From Balanoglossus misakiensis (Eukaryota > Hemichordata), in assembly GCA_040954595.2 (NCBI GenBank), contig CM082583.2, forward strand, positions 6,944,001 to 7,008,000: 64,000 nucleotides of DNA. The letters run 5' to 3'. The notes beneath the pieces were generated by a model that was not told the origin of the DNA, searched no databases, and worked only from the letters and a program-made list of their open reading frames with translations. Positions 1 through 12,472 of this stretch are shown here, in pieces; positions within the stretch are counted from its first letter, which is position 1; each line of letters starts with the position of its first letter. The translations under genes and the position numbers were made by a program.

Positions 1-309
1 GAACTTTACGAGTTGCACTTTTCTAGATCTGATTTTTCACATGATTACTGTCTTGTATCTGCAATAATTGCACAAAGGTGTTCGACTGCTGCAGTAGTGG
101 AAGAAAATAAGGAATAAATAGCACAGAACATGTGACCATCAGCTGATCATTTCCCATGAATCATAGCTGTGATTTCAGTCATAACTTTGATAAGCCCGGT
201 TGTTTTGAAAGTTCATAATTGCAAATTCTGTCATTAAAACAGTGAACTTGACAGTGATTCTGTTGTTGGACAATCCTATCGATATCAAATTCTTGAAAAT
301 ACAGTAAAA
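1..309 (-). other. 3' UTR / downstream sequence of the kinesin-C-like gene
   Basis: This stretch follows the TAG stop at 310-312 on the minus strand and has no convincing coding frame. It is AT-rich. I could not see a clear AATAAA signal in minus orientation, so the transcript end may lie outside the window. Confidence 0.5.
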
Positions 310-3300
310 CTATTCTGCAGCCTCCTCTTCCACTGATTCACCCTTCTTCAGTTTTGTAATGATCTACAAAAAGAAAAAAAATTAAAGATGTAGTTTATTG
401 AGACAGAATATTAAAATCAAAACCAACAGCAAATTGACAAAAGTTGTCAACAATAATACACCGTGCAGCAACCTTATCCTAATTAAATTTCAAACTGTTG
501 ACAGCAGAAAAACTAATTCTACCATGATTTAATGCACCCCTTCCAGACCATCACACACAACTTACGTCTTTCAATCTTGCTATCTCCTTATTATCTGCAT
601 TCTTGGCTGCATCGTTTGTGATTAATTTCACTCTGGAAGCATACCTGAGAGAAAAACAAAAGTATTTAACTCAGAGTTCTAAAGAGGGCGCTATGTACTA
701 CTGCCCTAACCCTGAACTGTTGAGTAATGACAAAATATTTTTTTGCAGTTGGAAATGGGTTGGATGAAACAGAAGAAACATTCAAACTTACGTGAGGGAA
801 ATCACAGTTTCGTCGGCATTGTAATCAGCAGGTGAGATGTTGACAAACATAAGTGTTTTAGCGTTTCCTCCGAGTGAGTCTTGCATCAGCATTGTTAGTT
901 TGTTGTTACGATATGGGATGAATGACTGTCCACTAGACAGCGCCGATATGACATCACCCAAAGCACTGAGGGATTTATTGATAGACTGGGCTTCCTGTTT
1001 GTGCATCAGAAAAGAAGGAAACAATCAGGAAAAACACATCATACTGCCTTATGACACTGACTGCAGACAATTTTTGTAACCAGGGTCTCTGGTTTGGCAC
1101 ATGTGCATAAGACGATCATTGCCCTTTAACCCTTTCACCCCCAGCTTCCCCTTTAAAGGTCCAACCTTGCCATAGAAAACAATGGGTTTGGACTGAACCA
1201 TGGTGGTCAAAGGGTTAAGAGTGTGCCCTTATAATCATGATTACCCTACCTTGAGTTGTTCAGCTGAGGCATCAGTCTTGGAGGCCCTCTCACTGCCGGC
1301 CAAATCAACCAGGCTGAGCTTACCACTTGTAACTGTTCCCGTGGTCAGGTTTGTGCTCTCGATGACAACTCCGATGATTAAATGTGATCGTGAACTCTCT
1401 GCATTCATTTCTGTTCAAAGATGAAAATACAATAACGTCATCATTCCAGTAAAGTCCGTCTTTCACACATCTTGGAGGGACAAAGTCGCTATGTTTTGTT
1501 GATAACACATTTAATGATTTATAGTGAACCACATACTGAAACAGTCATGTGAGAGCTCTAGATGCACTTGCACACTGCATACACAGGCATGATAGTTGGA
1601 TTGAACTTGACTTACTTGTGGATGCAACATGTCTGTTTCTGGATCCCTCTTCAAAGAGACCAAACAACTCCTTGGCATTGCCAGCACTTTGCACCACTGC
1701 ACCGCTCACAACCACCATTCCTTTCTTGTCCTTTTTGATGTCTAGTTTACCCTGCAACAAATTTGGATGAAAACGAAACATGAAAATTTGACCTCTTCTG
1801 CGACACGATCATATGCAGAATAGAACTTCGGGAAATGCTCAGAAGTTAAAAGAAATTTAACACTTACATCAGACGCCGTTGGATTCGGATTGTACAAATC
1901 AATCAATTTGTCATTGTACAATTCTAACATATAACTGGATATTTTGAATGTAAATTTCTTCCTGTAAACAAAAAAAGTAAAAGCATATCCGTGAGACATC
2001 ATTGTGAGACCATATCTTGGATCATTCCATGTAAAAAATATCAAGAAGTACAAATTACAAATAAAATGATTGTCATTCATGTCTTCAGTAAGCGACTTCA
2101 ATACACGTAATTAACAACATTGTCTGCTGCTTAAATGAAACAGTAACCATGACGACACCGATACTTACTTGTTTTCGTCCACCAGAGAGAATATCTGTTT
2201 GAAAGCCCTTGGAGTAATACCTGGGAACGTCTGGTCTTTGTCACCAATCATTGTGAATGTTTTACCAGAACCAGTCTGGCCGTACGCAAATATGCACACA
2301 TTGTAGCCATCAAAAGCAGACTGGATCAAATTCTACAAAAATTTAAAAAGAAATGTCCGTTCATGAGACACAATGCATATCACATGATCAGAGTTGATAG
2401 GTCACCAGCTGTACCGGTACACCTTGCAACTTTGAGTGACACAGATCAAATGACTGATACTCACATTGGTGTCTTCGAAGACCTTCTCCTGAGTCGATTC
2501 GGCTGTGAAGATTTGATCGTACTGGAATTCTTTAAGGCCACGGTTGCTGGACACTTCAATAGTGTACTCATCAGGTGACTTGATCACAGAGATGTTGCCC
2601 TGGAAACAGAACAAAAGAGGTTAATACTACGATACCTTAAGCCACTGACATTGCAATGGAAAGTGCTCTTCTAAAAATCTATATGATTGAAGACATAAGA
2701 ACCATGATAATGATAGGCTTGTATATAAAATGAACAAGCTGTCTTGTCAAAATAGTGGTGTCATTTTTTTTATTGTCTTATTGTGGTACCAGAGATCAGC
2801 TGCCCTCAGTAGTGATAGTTAAAGAGGGACTTGAAGGCCCAACAGCTGTATATTTCATGTTTTGACTGGTGTGATCAAACTTTAACATGTGGGATATTTA
2901 AATGTTTCTATAAAATCACGTAGCTCATCCGATTGTGTTGTACACCGAAAACAACTTACTCGACCAAGTTCATCACCACTCAGGGGTCTTGCACGACAAT
3001 ACACCCGGATTTTACCCTTCATATCTTCAACCATGTTGTAGTATTTCTTCCTCAAGACCTACAACCAACAGAAAATGAACAAAAGTAACGAAAAAGATTC
3101 AACGGCATGTTCTGGATGGTGTCATAGGTCAATAGAGGTCAGGATTCAAGTTGTCAAATTCAAATACTTCAGGTGAATCAAGGGACAAACTTACTCTTTC
3201 ACTGTTCCAGTTGTCTGTCAGCGTTTTCGTCTCAGCATTCAGTTTTTTCACTTCACTTTCCAGAGCTGTCACTTTCTGGGCGGCGGCGATTCCTTCTTTT

Positions 3301-6300
3301 GCAGCCACACCCAGGGCTGCTAATTCCGCATTCAGCTTCTTGTTCTCTTCCTGAGATGATGAGAGATCCTGAAAATGCACAAAAAAAATCCAAAATTTAT
3401 TTTCGAATCTGGGCACGACAGATTGGAAGCTCACCAAACTACCGCAATTTCAGCAGAAATTGTACAGAAAAATGTCTTACACATACCTTTTTAGTTGTGC
3501 CAAGTTCTTCATCCAGGTCGTTTGCTCTTTTCTGTTCCCTCTCAAACTTCTTCTTCTCCGTCTCAAATTTCTTCTCCAATTCTTTGATTTGTTTTTCTGC
3601 TTTCTTGCCACTTTTCTGTTTATTCAAAAAGTGAATAAAAATCAGTATTTCGAAGAAATGACACAAACCCCCATGTTTATCAAAAAAACAATGTGTGCAA
3701 ATATAGTCCATCAGTAAACCATGGTAGTGAAAGGGTTAAGTCAATCAATGTCTCATCTTCCACACGACAGAATTATTTTCTATTCTCTAACACTTGCAGC
3801 ACAAATTCCATTTTCTGACAGCAAATACATGTACATACATCTTGTGCAGCAGCCACCCGGGCTTCTTTGGCGTCTCTCTCAAACTGTTTGATTTTCTCCT
3901 GATCATCTTTCACTTGTTTCTTCATTGTAGCAATTTGGTCCTGTAGCTTCTTCACCTTGGCATCATCAGTGCCTCCCTGGTTTGGGACGAGACATAAACA
4001 AGCAGGAGTTAGTAGGTTTGTCAAAAAATTAAAACTTGTTTTAAGGGTAAGGGGTCGTCGCGCCTTGGGTGTCCCCCCTTAGATGAGAATATGTCCTCCC
4101 ATACCAGCGCAAACCCGACTGCAGTCGCCACGACCTACTAGGATCTTCAGCTGCTGTCATGCCCAGTCAACGCTACTGTTTGCTGCTTCGTTCAAGAATA
4201 AACAAACAAACGCAGCACGACAACCCCTTCACTTTATGACAATATTCGGTTGTTTAATTGGAAGTACAGGATGTTCTCTGTTTCATCAATATGTTCGACA
4301 GGCAGAAAAACCAGAAATGTTGACCCAAAACACAGCAACTTTACCTTTCCCCCTGCAGCAACACCGCCACCTGCAGCCACTGCCGACTGCAGTTCCTTGA
4401 TTTTCTTCTCCAGTGCTTTGGTTCTCTTCTTCTCTTCATCGGCCCTCTCCGTGGCCTTCTTGTCGATCTGCCACGCCTGTTCTTTCATCTCCCGGTCTTT
4501 GTCGGCCATCTTCTGTTTCAGTTTGTCCTGGTGACCTCTGTTGATTTCTCTTTCTTTGGCCAGCAACTGGCTCAGATTTGTCACTTTCGGTTTGATTTCG
4601 TCCAACTCGGCCGTCTTGGCCCTTCTCGCTTTCTCACTGGCCTGCTTCTCAGCTTCTGCCTTTTTCTGTTACAGAAACAAAGACACATTGATTACAGATA
4701 AACATGACTCAGACACTGTTGACACCTGAATACATCACTGGTGTGAAAAATGACATCATTCTGACCGGACAGTGTCAGCTTTTATCCGTCATTTTCAATG
4801 TCAGTATGTTGTATCATATTCCTGCAAGTTCTTGTGTACACATTAGACCTGTCTATGTGAAACTCTGCCTGCTCTAGTCTATGTGGCAGTGTGTCTCTTC
4901 CCCCCCCCCCCCTCTTATTCCCTCACTCCCCTTTCCCACATTTCACACCACAAAACACGCGACAGTTCAATCTTACCACTTTTTCCTGCAGTTTTCTGAT
5001 CTCCTTCGCACTGTCTACTGGAACATTCTTCAGTTTCTCTTGCTCTAGTTCATCCATCTTTTGTTTGGCTTCACTCAGATCCTGCAATACAGAAATATCA
5101 ATAAACTTAATTACAATTTTGAAAAACCGGAAATAATGACCCACAAGACTTTTACAACCATAATGTCAGGATGGACCGATCACACATGGGTTGACGAGAG
5201 CAATATCTGAAATTGCACGTAATAATGAACACTTAGGAGTATCATGAACTCTTAATAGCCAGATACATCTGAGCTTTTGTAGAGTTATACAGCAATTCCA
5301 TTATTCAACCACTTGCAGGCTGGCATACAATATTAACACCCCACTGAAGGACTTTTTGTGGCACTTACCTTATTTTTTGCTCTAAGTTCATCTTCCAGTT
5401 GTTTCTGTTTGGCTATCGTTCTAGCTTCCAGTTCACCATATTGCCCGGACACGTCTCCACGTAGCCTCTCCAGTTCCAACTTCAAGTCTTCCACTTCCTC
5501 TTTTGTCGCGCTGTGGGCCAATTTTTCTTCCCGCAAACGAGCTTCGGCATCATCCACTTGTCTCTGCAGGGCCGTCATCTGCTCTCCCAGTTCCTGTGGT
5601 GATATAAAAAGAGTGTTCCGTGAAGTAACATCGCACTTTCTGGGCTTTCAGAGATGACCCAGTCATTCAGTGTACCGGTAGATTTTCAAACATTTCTTTG
5701 CAATTCAAACCATGTGTGTAGTTTTGCTATGGAAATGTCAATGGAAATTTACATATCTGAGTATTCATATTTAGCATATTGTATGGACTGCCACCATTAA
5801 ATTTCAACACTTTTTCAATTAACCTGTTGTATTCAGGTTTGTGGGTTGAATCTTTGATTTGAGGTATTGGGGGTGGAAGTTCCAGGGGGGCCGATCAACC
5901 AATTCAGGTCGTCCTACCTCTACATCTTCATCCAGATCTGCAGTTACGGGAACAGCAGCAACACCAGGAACTGCAGCTGCTGCAGGGGTGACTGCAACAC
6001 CAGCTGCAACACCACCGGCTGCCCGGGCGATGGCGAGCTGACCCTGCAACTCGCTCGTCTGCTCCTGAAGTTCGTCGACCTTGTCTTCCAAGTCGCTGTT
6101 CTTGTCCTCAAGCTCCGAGTTCTTCTTGTTCATGTCCTCGTTCTCTTCCATCAGGATCTTGATCTTTTCTTCAAGTTCTTGGATTTCCTCTGCACTGGCA
6201 CCAGCCACAGCCCCTGTGATGAGATGTGGACATTGCACAAATAAGCACAGCGGAAAAAAAATACACAGAACAATAGACGGGTGTTTCTGTTCGGATATGA

Positions 6301-9300
6301 GAATTTAGAACTTTAAATAAATTTAAAGTTTACAGTTAGCTATTTCACTTCCATGTATCTCAAACATTTATAACAAGGGCTAAATTTACAAGAACACTGC
6401 AATTCACAAGTTGCCATGGATACAAACCTGGAGCGGTAACCGTGGCAGCTGCAAGGACGCCAAACTCCTCTGGTATCTCTCCCGTCTTCATCATCGTCAG
6501 TGCTACAATGTCAGTTTCATTCGTCAGGCACTTGGTGTTGTATTTATCAAGTCTGGAATACAGATTCTCAACGGTCGAGTCTCTGTGAAGATGAACATTA
6601 TCACAAGTCAAATTACTTTTGGTTTAACCCCATAATTTTCAATATAATGGTTGGAACCACGTCAAAGAAAAGGCGAGATGAGGGTGGAATTTCTCACCTG
6701 TCTTCCTCGGTCGGTTCTTTGTCATTTTCCTCTGTGAATTTTTCAACCCATTTCTCGATGTCTTCTTTGATCTTATCTCTGGTCTCTACAAATCCCTTTT
6801 TCTGTCCTTCACTTTCCTTCAATCTTGACGAGGTCTTGTCTGCAGCCTTTTTGACTTCGCCATGGACACCGTGAACCTAGAAAAAATTAGAATCCAAACC
6901 ACATCAAATTTTTCTAGCAGTGATATGCAATCATTATCAGTGCAATTGAGTCTAAATTCGAATACGTTTTACTTAGAAGTGAAACACTTTCACAATATTG
7001 ATGGTGATGTACTGACATGTCTGATCACAGCCTCCAACAAAATCTTCAAATTCTTTTCGTCTTTACTGGTGTGTATATTCTTCACAGGAAGTTGTTGGGA
7101 GGACTTGGTTCTGCCCAGTTTCTTCTTATCCTTCTCCAACTGTTTGATGGTTTTATTTTTCTCTTTCAATGTCTCTTCCAGTTCCTGCACTCTTTGTCTC
7201 AGCTCGGCTGACTGCTGTTCGGTGGCTGCAACCGCGGCAACCAGCACAGGGTCTTGAACTTTGACCTGCCAGGGTGAAAAGTTTACAGAAGTGAGGTCCA
7301 GAATTAAAATCGAGACATATTACAGCTCATCACATGACATAAATCTGTCCAATGTATGAACTACAAAAGCTTCTTCAAATTTTGGTTGTCAGAGGTTAAC
7401 TTAACCACAAATTCTCTGAACAACAAATGACTTTATATAATTCATGCGTGTTCTGGAATGAAACAGCTTTCATATAGAATCTTCAAGAATTTTCCCCCAA
7501 AACTGCCTCACCTCTACAGTCTTGATGACAGGTTCGGGTACGGTCACTTCAACTGGTTCTGGTACCTTGCCCTCTTTCACTGTGGTCAGGGTTTCTATCT
7601 GTACATCCAGCTGTTGAATCTTTTTCTCCATTTCCACAGATTTCTCATTCAACTTTTTCAGTGACTTCGTCCTGAAATGAAATGATAATATGGTCTTTTA
7701 AAACCCTCATGTAATTTCACAACCATATAAAGTGTTTTATCAATACAATTTCTATAGATAAAATATAAAAAAATCATTTCCAAGACTTACTTTTCTTTTT
7801 CCGTTGGTTCTCTTCCTTTCTTCTTCTGGAAATCGTTTTCCCAATCTTTGATTTCTTTTTCCACTTTAGATTTCTCTTCTTTCAGCTCTTCTTTCTCAGT
7901 TGCCACGACGACAATGGTCTCCTCCGTCTTCTCTTTGTCTTGGGCTGCAGCGGCCGCCACCAGTTGGAACTGAGTCTGAAGGGCTGCGTATTTGGCTTTC
8001 ATGATGGCCAATTCCTGTAAAAGTTGTAGAGGGAAGAAACATGTAAAAAATACAAACCATGGCATCTTATGTTGCATTTACAAGAATTACAAGAATAGGG
8101 TAGTTTTAATTGCAAATCAGTTAAAATATTCACCTTTTCTGAGCTCTGTATTTCAGCTTCATATTTCTTGCGTTCTTCTTCCTCTAATGACTTTGTAATG
8201 ACAGAAGACATAACAGCAGTGGCTGCTACTGCACCTGCAGTCGTAGTCTCTGGCTTGGCTGCAGCAGTTGTGGCTGGATAACCAGTTGCAGTTACAGTGG
8301 TCGGTTTTGCAGCCAACAGCGCCATCAGTCTTTCGCTTTCTTTCTTCTCACTCTCCACCTCATCTTTCCTGATCTGTCAATCAAATTTGAAGAAAAAATA
8401 TGGAGTCATAGTTGCTGTAAGGTTTTAGTTCAGCTTTGCATGTTAAGACTATTTCAGTGAATTTTACAGTTTTTAACCTGTTTTCACATCATAATGGTTG
8501 TATCTCAAGAAAGTCATTATCATTGTCTATTGACAGCAAACAAACATTAAATGAAATTGATAGTAAATACCTTTTCCTTGGCTGCAAGCTCTTCCTCATG
8601 CTGTTTTTTCAGGTTTTCAAGTTCTTTGGTGGAAAGTACGTACTTCTGATGCTCCTTGTCTATTTTGTGGGTCAAGTCTGTCACAATTGTTTCCTGAAAT
8701 TCAAACAAATGTAATTTCAATGTATTGTGCAGTTTTTATTTTTATTATTAGAAAATGAATCACTTTCAGCTTAATTAAATCCCACACCCAATGCAGCAAG
8801 TCCTAAATATGCGCAAAGTGACCCACACTTGCATGTAAGCAACTTAGTAAACACAATCATCTCACAACACCTCCACAGTCTAGAATGCAACCAGGATGTA
8901 CATACCATAAACCCATTCAGATTCCAGCCACATTACTGGCTACTTGAGTCAATAATACTGAAAGCCATATCTCCTGTCACTCACCTTTTCTTTTTCTAGT
9001 CTATCTATTTCTACTTTGTTTATAATCAGTAGCCTCTTCTTGTCCTTCAGTAGTTGCTTATTCCTGTTGCTAAGGCTCTGTCAAGAAATTAAAAATCAAA
9101 GTGAAAAACGATGCAATGACCACCCTTGGAAAATAAACAATTCTTTAATATCAATCACATGATCTGGCCATATGTCACCCACTGCAAAGTCATTTCCATG
9201 GTGACCAGCAAACAACATGGAGGCATCCAGCAAAAGTTTGTCCAAGTATATTTATACCCGGTACTTTAGACACCTAACTTGCATCAGACATGGTGCCTCA

Positions 9301-11136
9301 TCAGCCTTAATAACTTCAATAATGTGAAACTTACAGCAAGGGTTTCATCCCAGTAAACCTGATGTCTGGATAACTCAGTCCTGTGAACCTCGATGACTTG
9401 TTTGAATGTTTTCACTTTGGAGGAATAGTTTTCTCGCAGGCTGATCACAAAAGTATTAAACTGACCCTGAAATGTTGAAAAAAAAATCTCAGGTCAATAT
9501 CAAGATTGAAAGAATTCAGATCATGCAACCACAGCTTAAGTTTAAATTATTCTTGAATCTGACCAAAAACTCTTGACATGTTAAATGCAACATTGCTGTA
9601 ACATGAAGCAGATTTTCAACTTTCACATTTGAACCAATTCAGATCATCATGGACACTTACCTGTGTTTCGTCTTCAATCTGTTGATAATTATCTTTGATT
9701 TCATGAACAATTTTCACATGATTTAGCTTCATTCGTTTCATATCATCCATCACCTTAGCCAGACAATCCCTTGCATACAGATAAGGTACATATGCATTGT
9801 TGTGTTCTTCTAATATTGGTTGTTGTTGCAGAGACCTGTTTGATGCTGACACCAAGGCTTTCGTGTCTGTCAATGAGAACAATATGATGGTCATGTACTG
9901 TAAAAGTCAATAACATCTTTCTTCTTGCTACATGTCTGGTTACATAATTCCCCCCCCCCTAAAGTTAATTTTGTTTACCTCCATTAACAACCCCATTGCC
10001 TGATACACCATCAAGTCTTGACTCGGGCCTAGCTTCCTCCACTGTGATGATAGAGTGCATGCTGGAAAAACTGCCTGTGTACACCGTGGACTGGGGTGAA
10101 TTTCTGCCATTCTTGTTGCTAAGCTTGGGTGATACACCTCCTTGGAGAAGAGGTGGCATGGACCGTCCGGACCGTGGCCGACTTTTAGGACTTCCTTCAC
10201 CTGGTTTGTCATTCCACGCTAGAAAAAATTAACAGATTAAATATTACTTTTATACTGCATGCTTTCTTTACATCTCTGCAAATTTCATGAACAGAATCAT
10301 CTCTTTATCACACATTTACCAAAAGTGATGGTTAACAAGCCAGGTCTGGCTATCCTAGCAAATATATTTCTGAAATGTGTTCAAATCAGTTCAATATAAA
10401 CAAATCAGCTCAATATAAAAAAGCAATGAAATAGACTGCACTACCTGTTGGGGTTACAGGGCGGCCATTTTGGGGCGCCACTTTTTTGTCTGACGGTTCC
10501 ACTGTATTGGCTTTGAATGGCTTCTTAGCACTGCTTGGTCTGTTGTCTGATGCCTACAAGACGAGAAACACAACCAGGAATGAAACATTTCATGAAAAAT
10601 ATGGATGGCCAAAAATACGAATGGCCAAAGGAGTTTTGTCAAATTGATGAAAACTAAGAATCTAAATTTCAACCAGGGAATTATTCTGCAAAGGATGTCT
10701 TACCTGTGTGTTGACTAATTTAGAACTTCCACTGGCTTCTTGGACAGAAATCACACTTCCTGTTCCCTTAGAACCACTGCCATTTTGGGTCTTTGTTTCG
10801 TCTTCATTATCCTGTACGCTCACAGCTTTAAAAGGAGGCAGTTGAAAATGTCAGAAAAAGTTTTGGAAAAAACACCATCACAAAGTGAGATCAAAGGTAG
10901 AAAGGCTGCATATTCCATAAGAAAAGAAATGTACTTGATCTGGTCAGTTTTGATTTCGTATGATTCAAATGGATAGAATAAATTGATAACATTATTATGA
11001 ACTCGACTATTTGAAAAATAATGTTTTACATCCAAGAGAAATGTTTACCTGGGGATCTTGGTCTGTCTTCCTCTAATGGTGGGTTTGGTGTCACTCTACC
11101 TTTTCTAATTTTTGGTTTTGGTGCAACAGCAGCCAT
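310..11136 (-). CDS. Kinesin-14 with C-terminal motor, kinesin-C / KCBP-like (30 coding exons, 1610 aa)
   Basis: Predicted minus-end-directed microtubule motor. Exons from 5': 11136-11049, 10825-10704, 10553-10445, 10218-9979, 9866-9661, 9466-9335, 9077-8985, 8693-8571, 8373-8134, 8014-7791, 7671-7512, 7265-7017, 6876-6698, 6582-6428, 6213-5918, 5593-5369, 5081-4977, 4665-4345, 3976-3839, 3615-3487, 3368-3195, 3058-2960, 2599-2465, 2332-2169, 1961-1868, 1751-1616, 1410-1250, 994-792, 644-566, 363-310. All phases agree (4833 nt). The N-terminus is Ser/Pro/Lys-rich and disordered; residues about 250-1230 are coiled coil broken by Ala/Val/Thr-rich linkers. The motor starts near 1237 with a [17 protein letters not shown] neck; P-loop GQTGSGKT lies at 1332-1339, then NAESSRSH (switch I) and DLAGSE (switch II). 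The tail after the motor ([12 protein letters not shown], then acidic) resembles the KCBP neck-mimic/calmodulin-binding region. No MyTH4-FERM is seen, unlike plant KCBP. Length is close to that recalled for sea urchin kinesin-C (about 1624 aa). Confidence 0.93.
1126..1218. repeat. TTAA-flanked MITE-like element, copy 1
   Basis: A 93-bp segment in a kinesin-C intron starts TTAACCCTTTCACC and ends GGTCAAAGGGTTAA. The ends are inverted repeats of CCCTTT/AAAGGG flanked by TTAA on both sides, as expected of piggyBac-type MITEs. A copy in the opposite orientation is at 46199-46290, about 85-90% identical by eye. Confidence 0.75.
3714..3739. repeat. TTAA MITE-like element, end fragment
   Basis: The segment matches the right end of the 1126-1218 element (AACCATGGTAGTGAAAGGG followed by TTAA); the rest of the element is missing. 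It lies in a kinesin-C intron. Confidence 0.5.
4898..4912. repeat. Poly-C tract
   Basis: A run of about 14 C lies in a kinesin-C intron. Shorter C or G runs occur near 9950-9960 and 11578-11590. Homopolymers like these are prone to length error in assemblies. Confidence 0.7.
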
Positions 11137-12075
11137 GTTTCTTTAGTTCCAGACAATCCTGGCCAGCAGGATCCTGAATATACAAAAATAGTTTTTTTAA
11201 GTGCCTTGATGATATGCTGTGGTGTAAGAGAGATTAGTTAATGATGTTAATTTATCTAGTGCTCATTGGTGAATAAAATATGCATATATTGTATTTATAT
11301 ATGGTTTTAAAAAGGAATTCTGGAAAGTTTATTTTTCATGTGATGATGTCAAAAGAACCCCAAGAAGACAACAGAAGACAATCTTTTGTTCACTGAACAA
11401 TGATCACTGATGGGTATTGGAATGTGAACATGTGACCTTCAAGGAAATGTTTATTACGGAAGTTTCGTATCTTTTAAAAAGTATTGTTTCACATTGCAAA
11501 TTACAGCAAGGAGCAACAAACACGGATGACGATAAAAAAGAAAGACACACTGACTGATATCACAGTTGTCTTTCGCGGAGGGGGGGGGGCCAAAGTAATC
11601 ACCTGCATACTAGTGTATATTGCATAAATTACCATATGAGTATGTCACCTGGTCTCCGATCCTCGCGTTACCTTCTTTGCGATCGTAAATAAAGCGGGTG
11701 TATTTGTATGTATGCGAAAATCAAAGATCGGCAATTCAGTGTATGTCTGACTATGATTCTTACTGAGATTTTATTCTGAAATAGGCTGCTCATGCCATGG
11801 TTTCATATATGACACTGACAGTTGTTTACATTCGATGACCCGGTTACACTGTCAATCGTGATCAAAACATCGATTCGCTTTTATGAAATCCGGGTTGTGT
11901 GGCAATTTTTCACTTATGAAAAATACAAGAATGTGGGCGCATATATAAATAGACGAACGTACAATTATGCTGGATGTTTGTTGCCCTGTAATTACATAGA
12001 TCACTGATCAGATATATCACGCAGACAGAGTCTTGCCTGATGATGGCGAAGACTTACTTACGTCACTATAAATAC

Positions 12076-12193
12076 CAAGGTCCTTTTTCCAAATCCAAGT
12101 CGTCGATGGGGCGATCGCGTTGATCTTCTACTGTATGATACCTTTCAGGGCACGGACACAAACCCGGTTGGGTTTCTACTTTCCGAAAAACGT
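12076..12193. repeat. Direct repeat, copy A (~118 bp)
   Basis: This shares a long imperfect match with 12355-12472 in the same orientation, with common blocks CCAAATCCAAGTCGTCGA, TGTATGATACCTTTCAGG and ACGGACACAAACCC. Copy starts are 279 bp apart. Confidence 0.8.
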
Positions 12194-12354
12194 CATATGT
12201 CGGGCTGAATGGCTGAACAAAAAGTGAACTAGAAATTCTACAAGGCAGCCATATTTGTTGGGTTGCTTGGATAGCGAGTTTTGTTTGCACTCTGACGTCA
12301 TTCGATCCTTTTGTTATGGTAATAAGTACCGGGTGGGGATCTTGCGTGGCTTCT

Positions 12355-12472
12355 CAAGGTTCTTTTTCCAAATCCAAGTCGTCGAATGAAATGATCGCGT
12401 CGAAAATCCTAATGTATGATACCTTTCAGGATACGGACACAAACCCAGTAGAGTGTCTATTTTCCGAAAAAG
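12355..12472. repeat. Direct repeat, copy B (~118 bp)
   Basis: Second copy of the segment at 12076-12193. On the minus strand both copies can be read as a similar short peptide (ending PERYHT), but flanking frames differ and contain stops, so I treat them as non-coding duplicates. Confidence 0.8.

Noticed and set aside
4083-4400. Plus-strand 105-codon frame
   Set aside because: Antisense to kinesin-C; its latter part overlaps the exon at 4345-4665, and the frame has no recognised motif.
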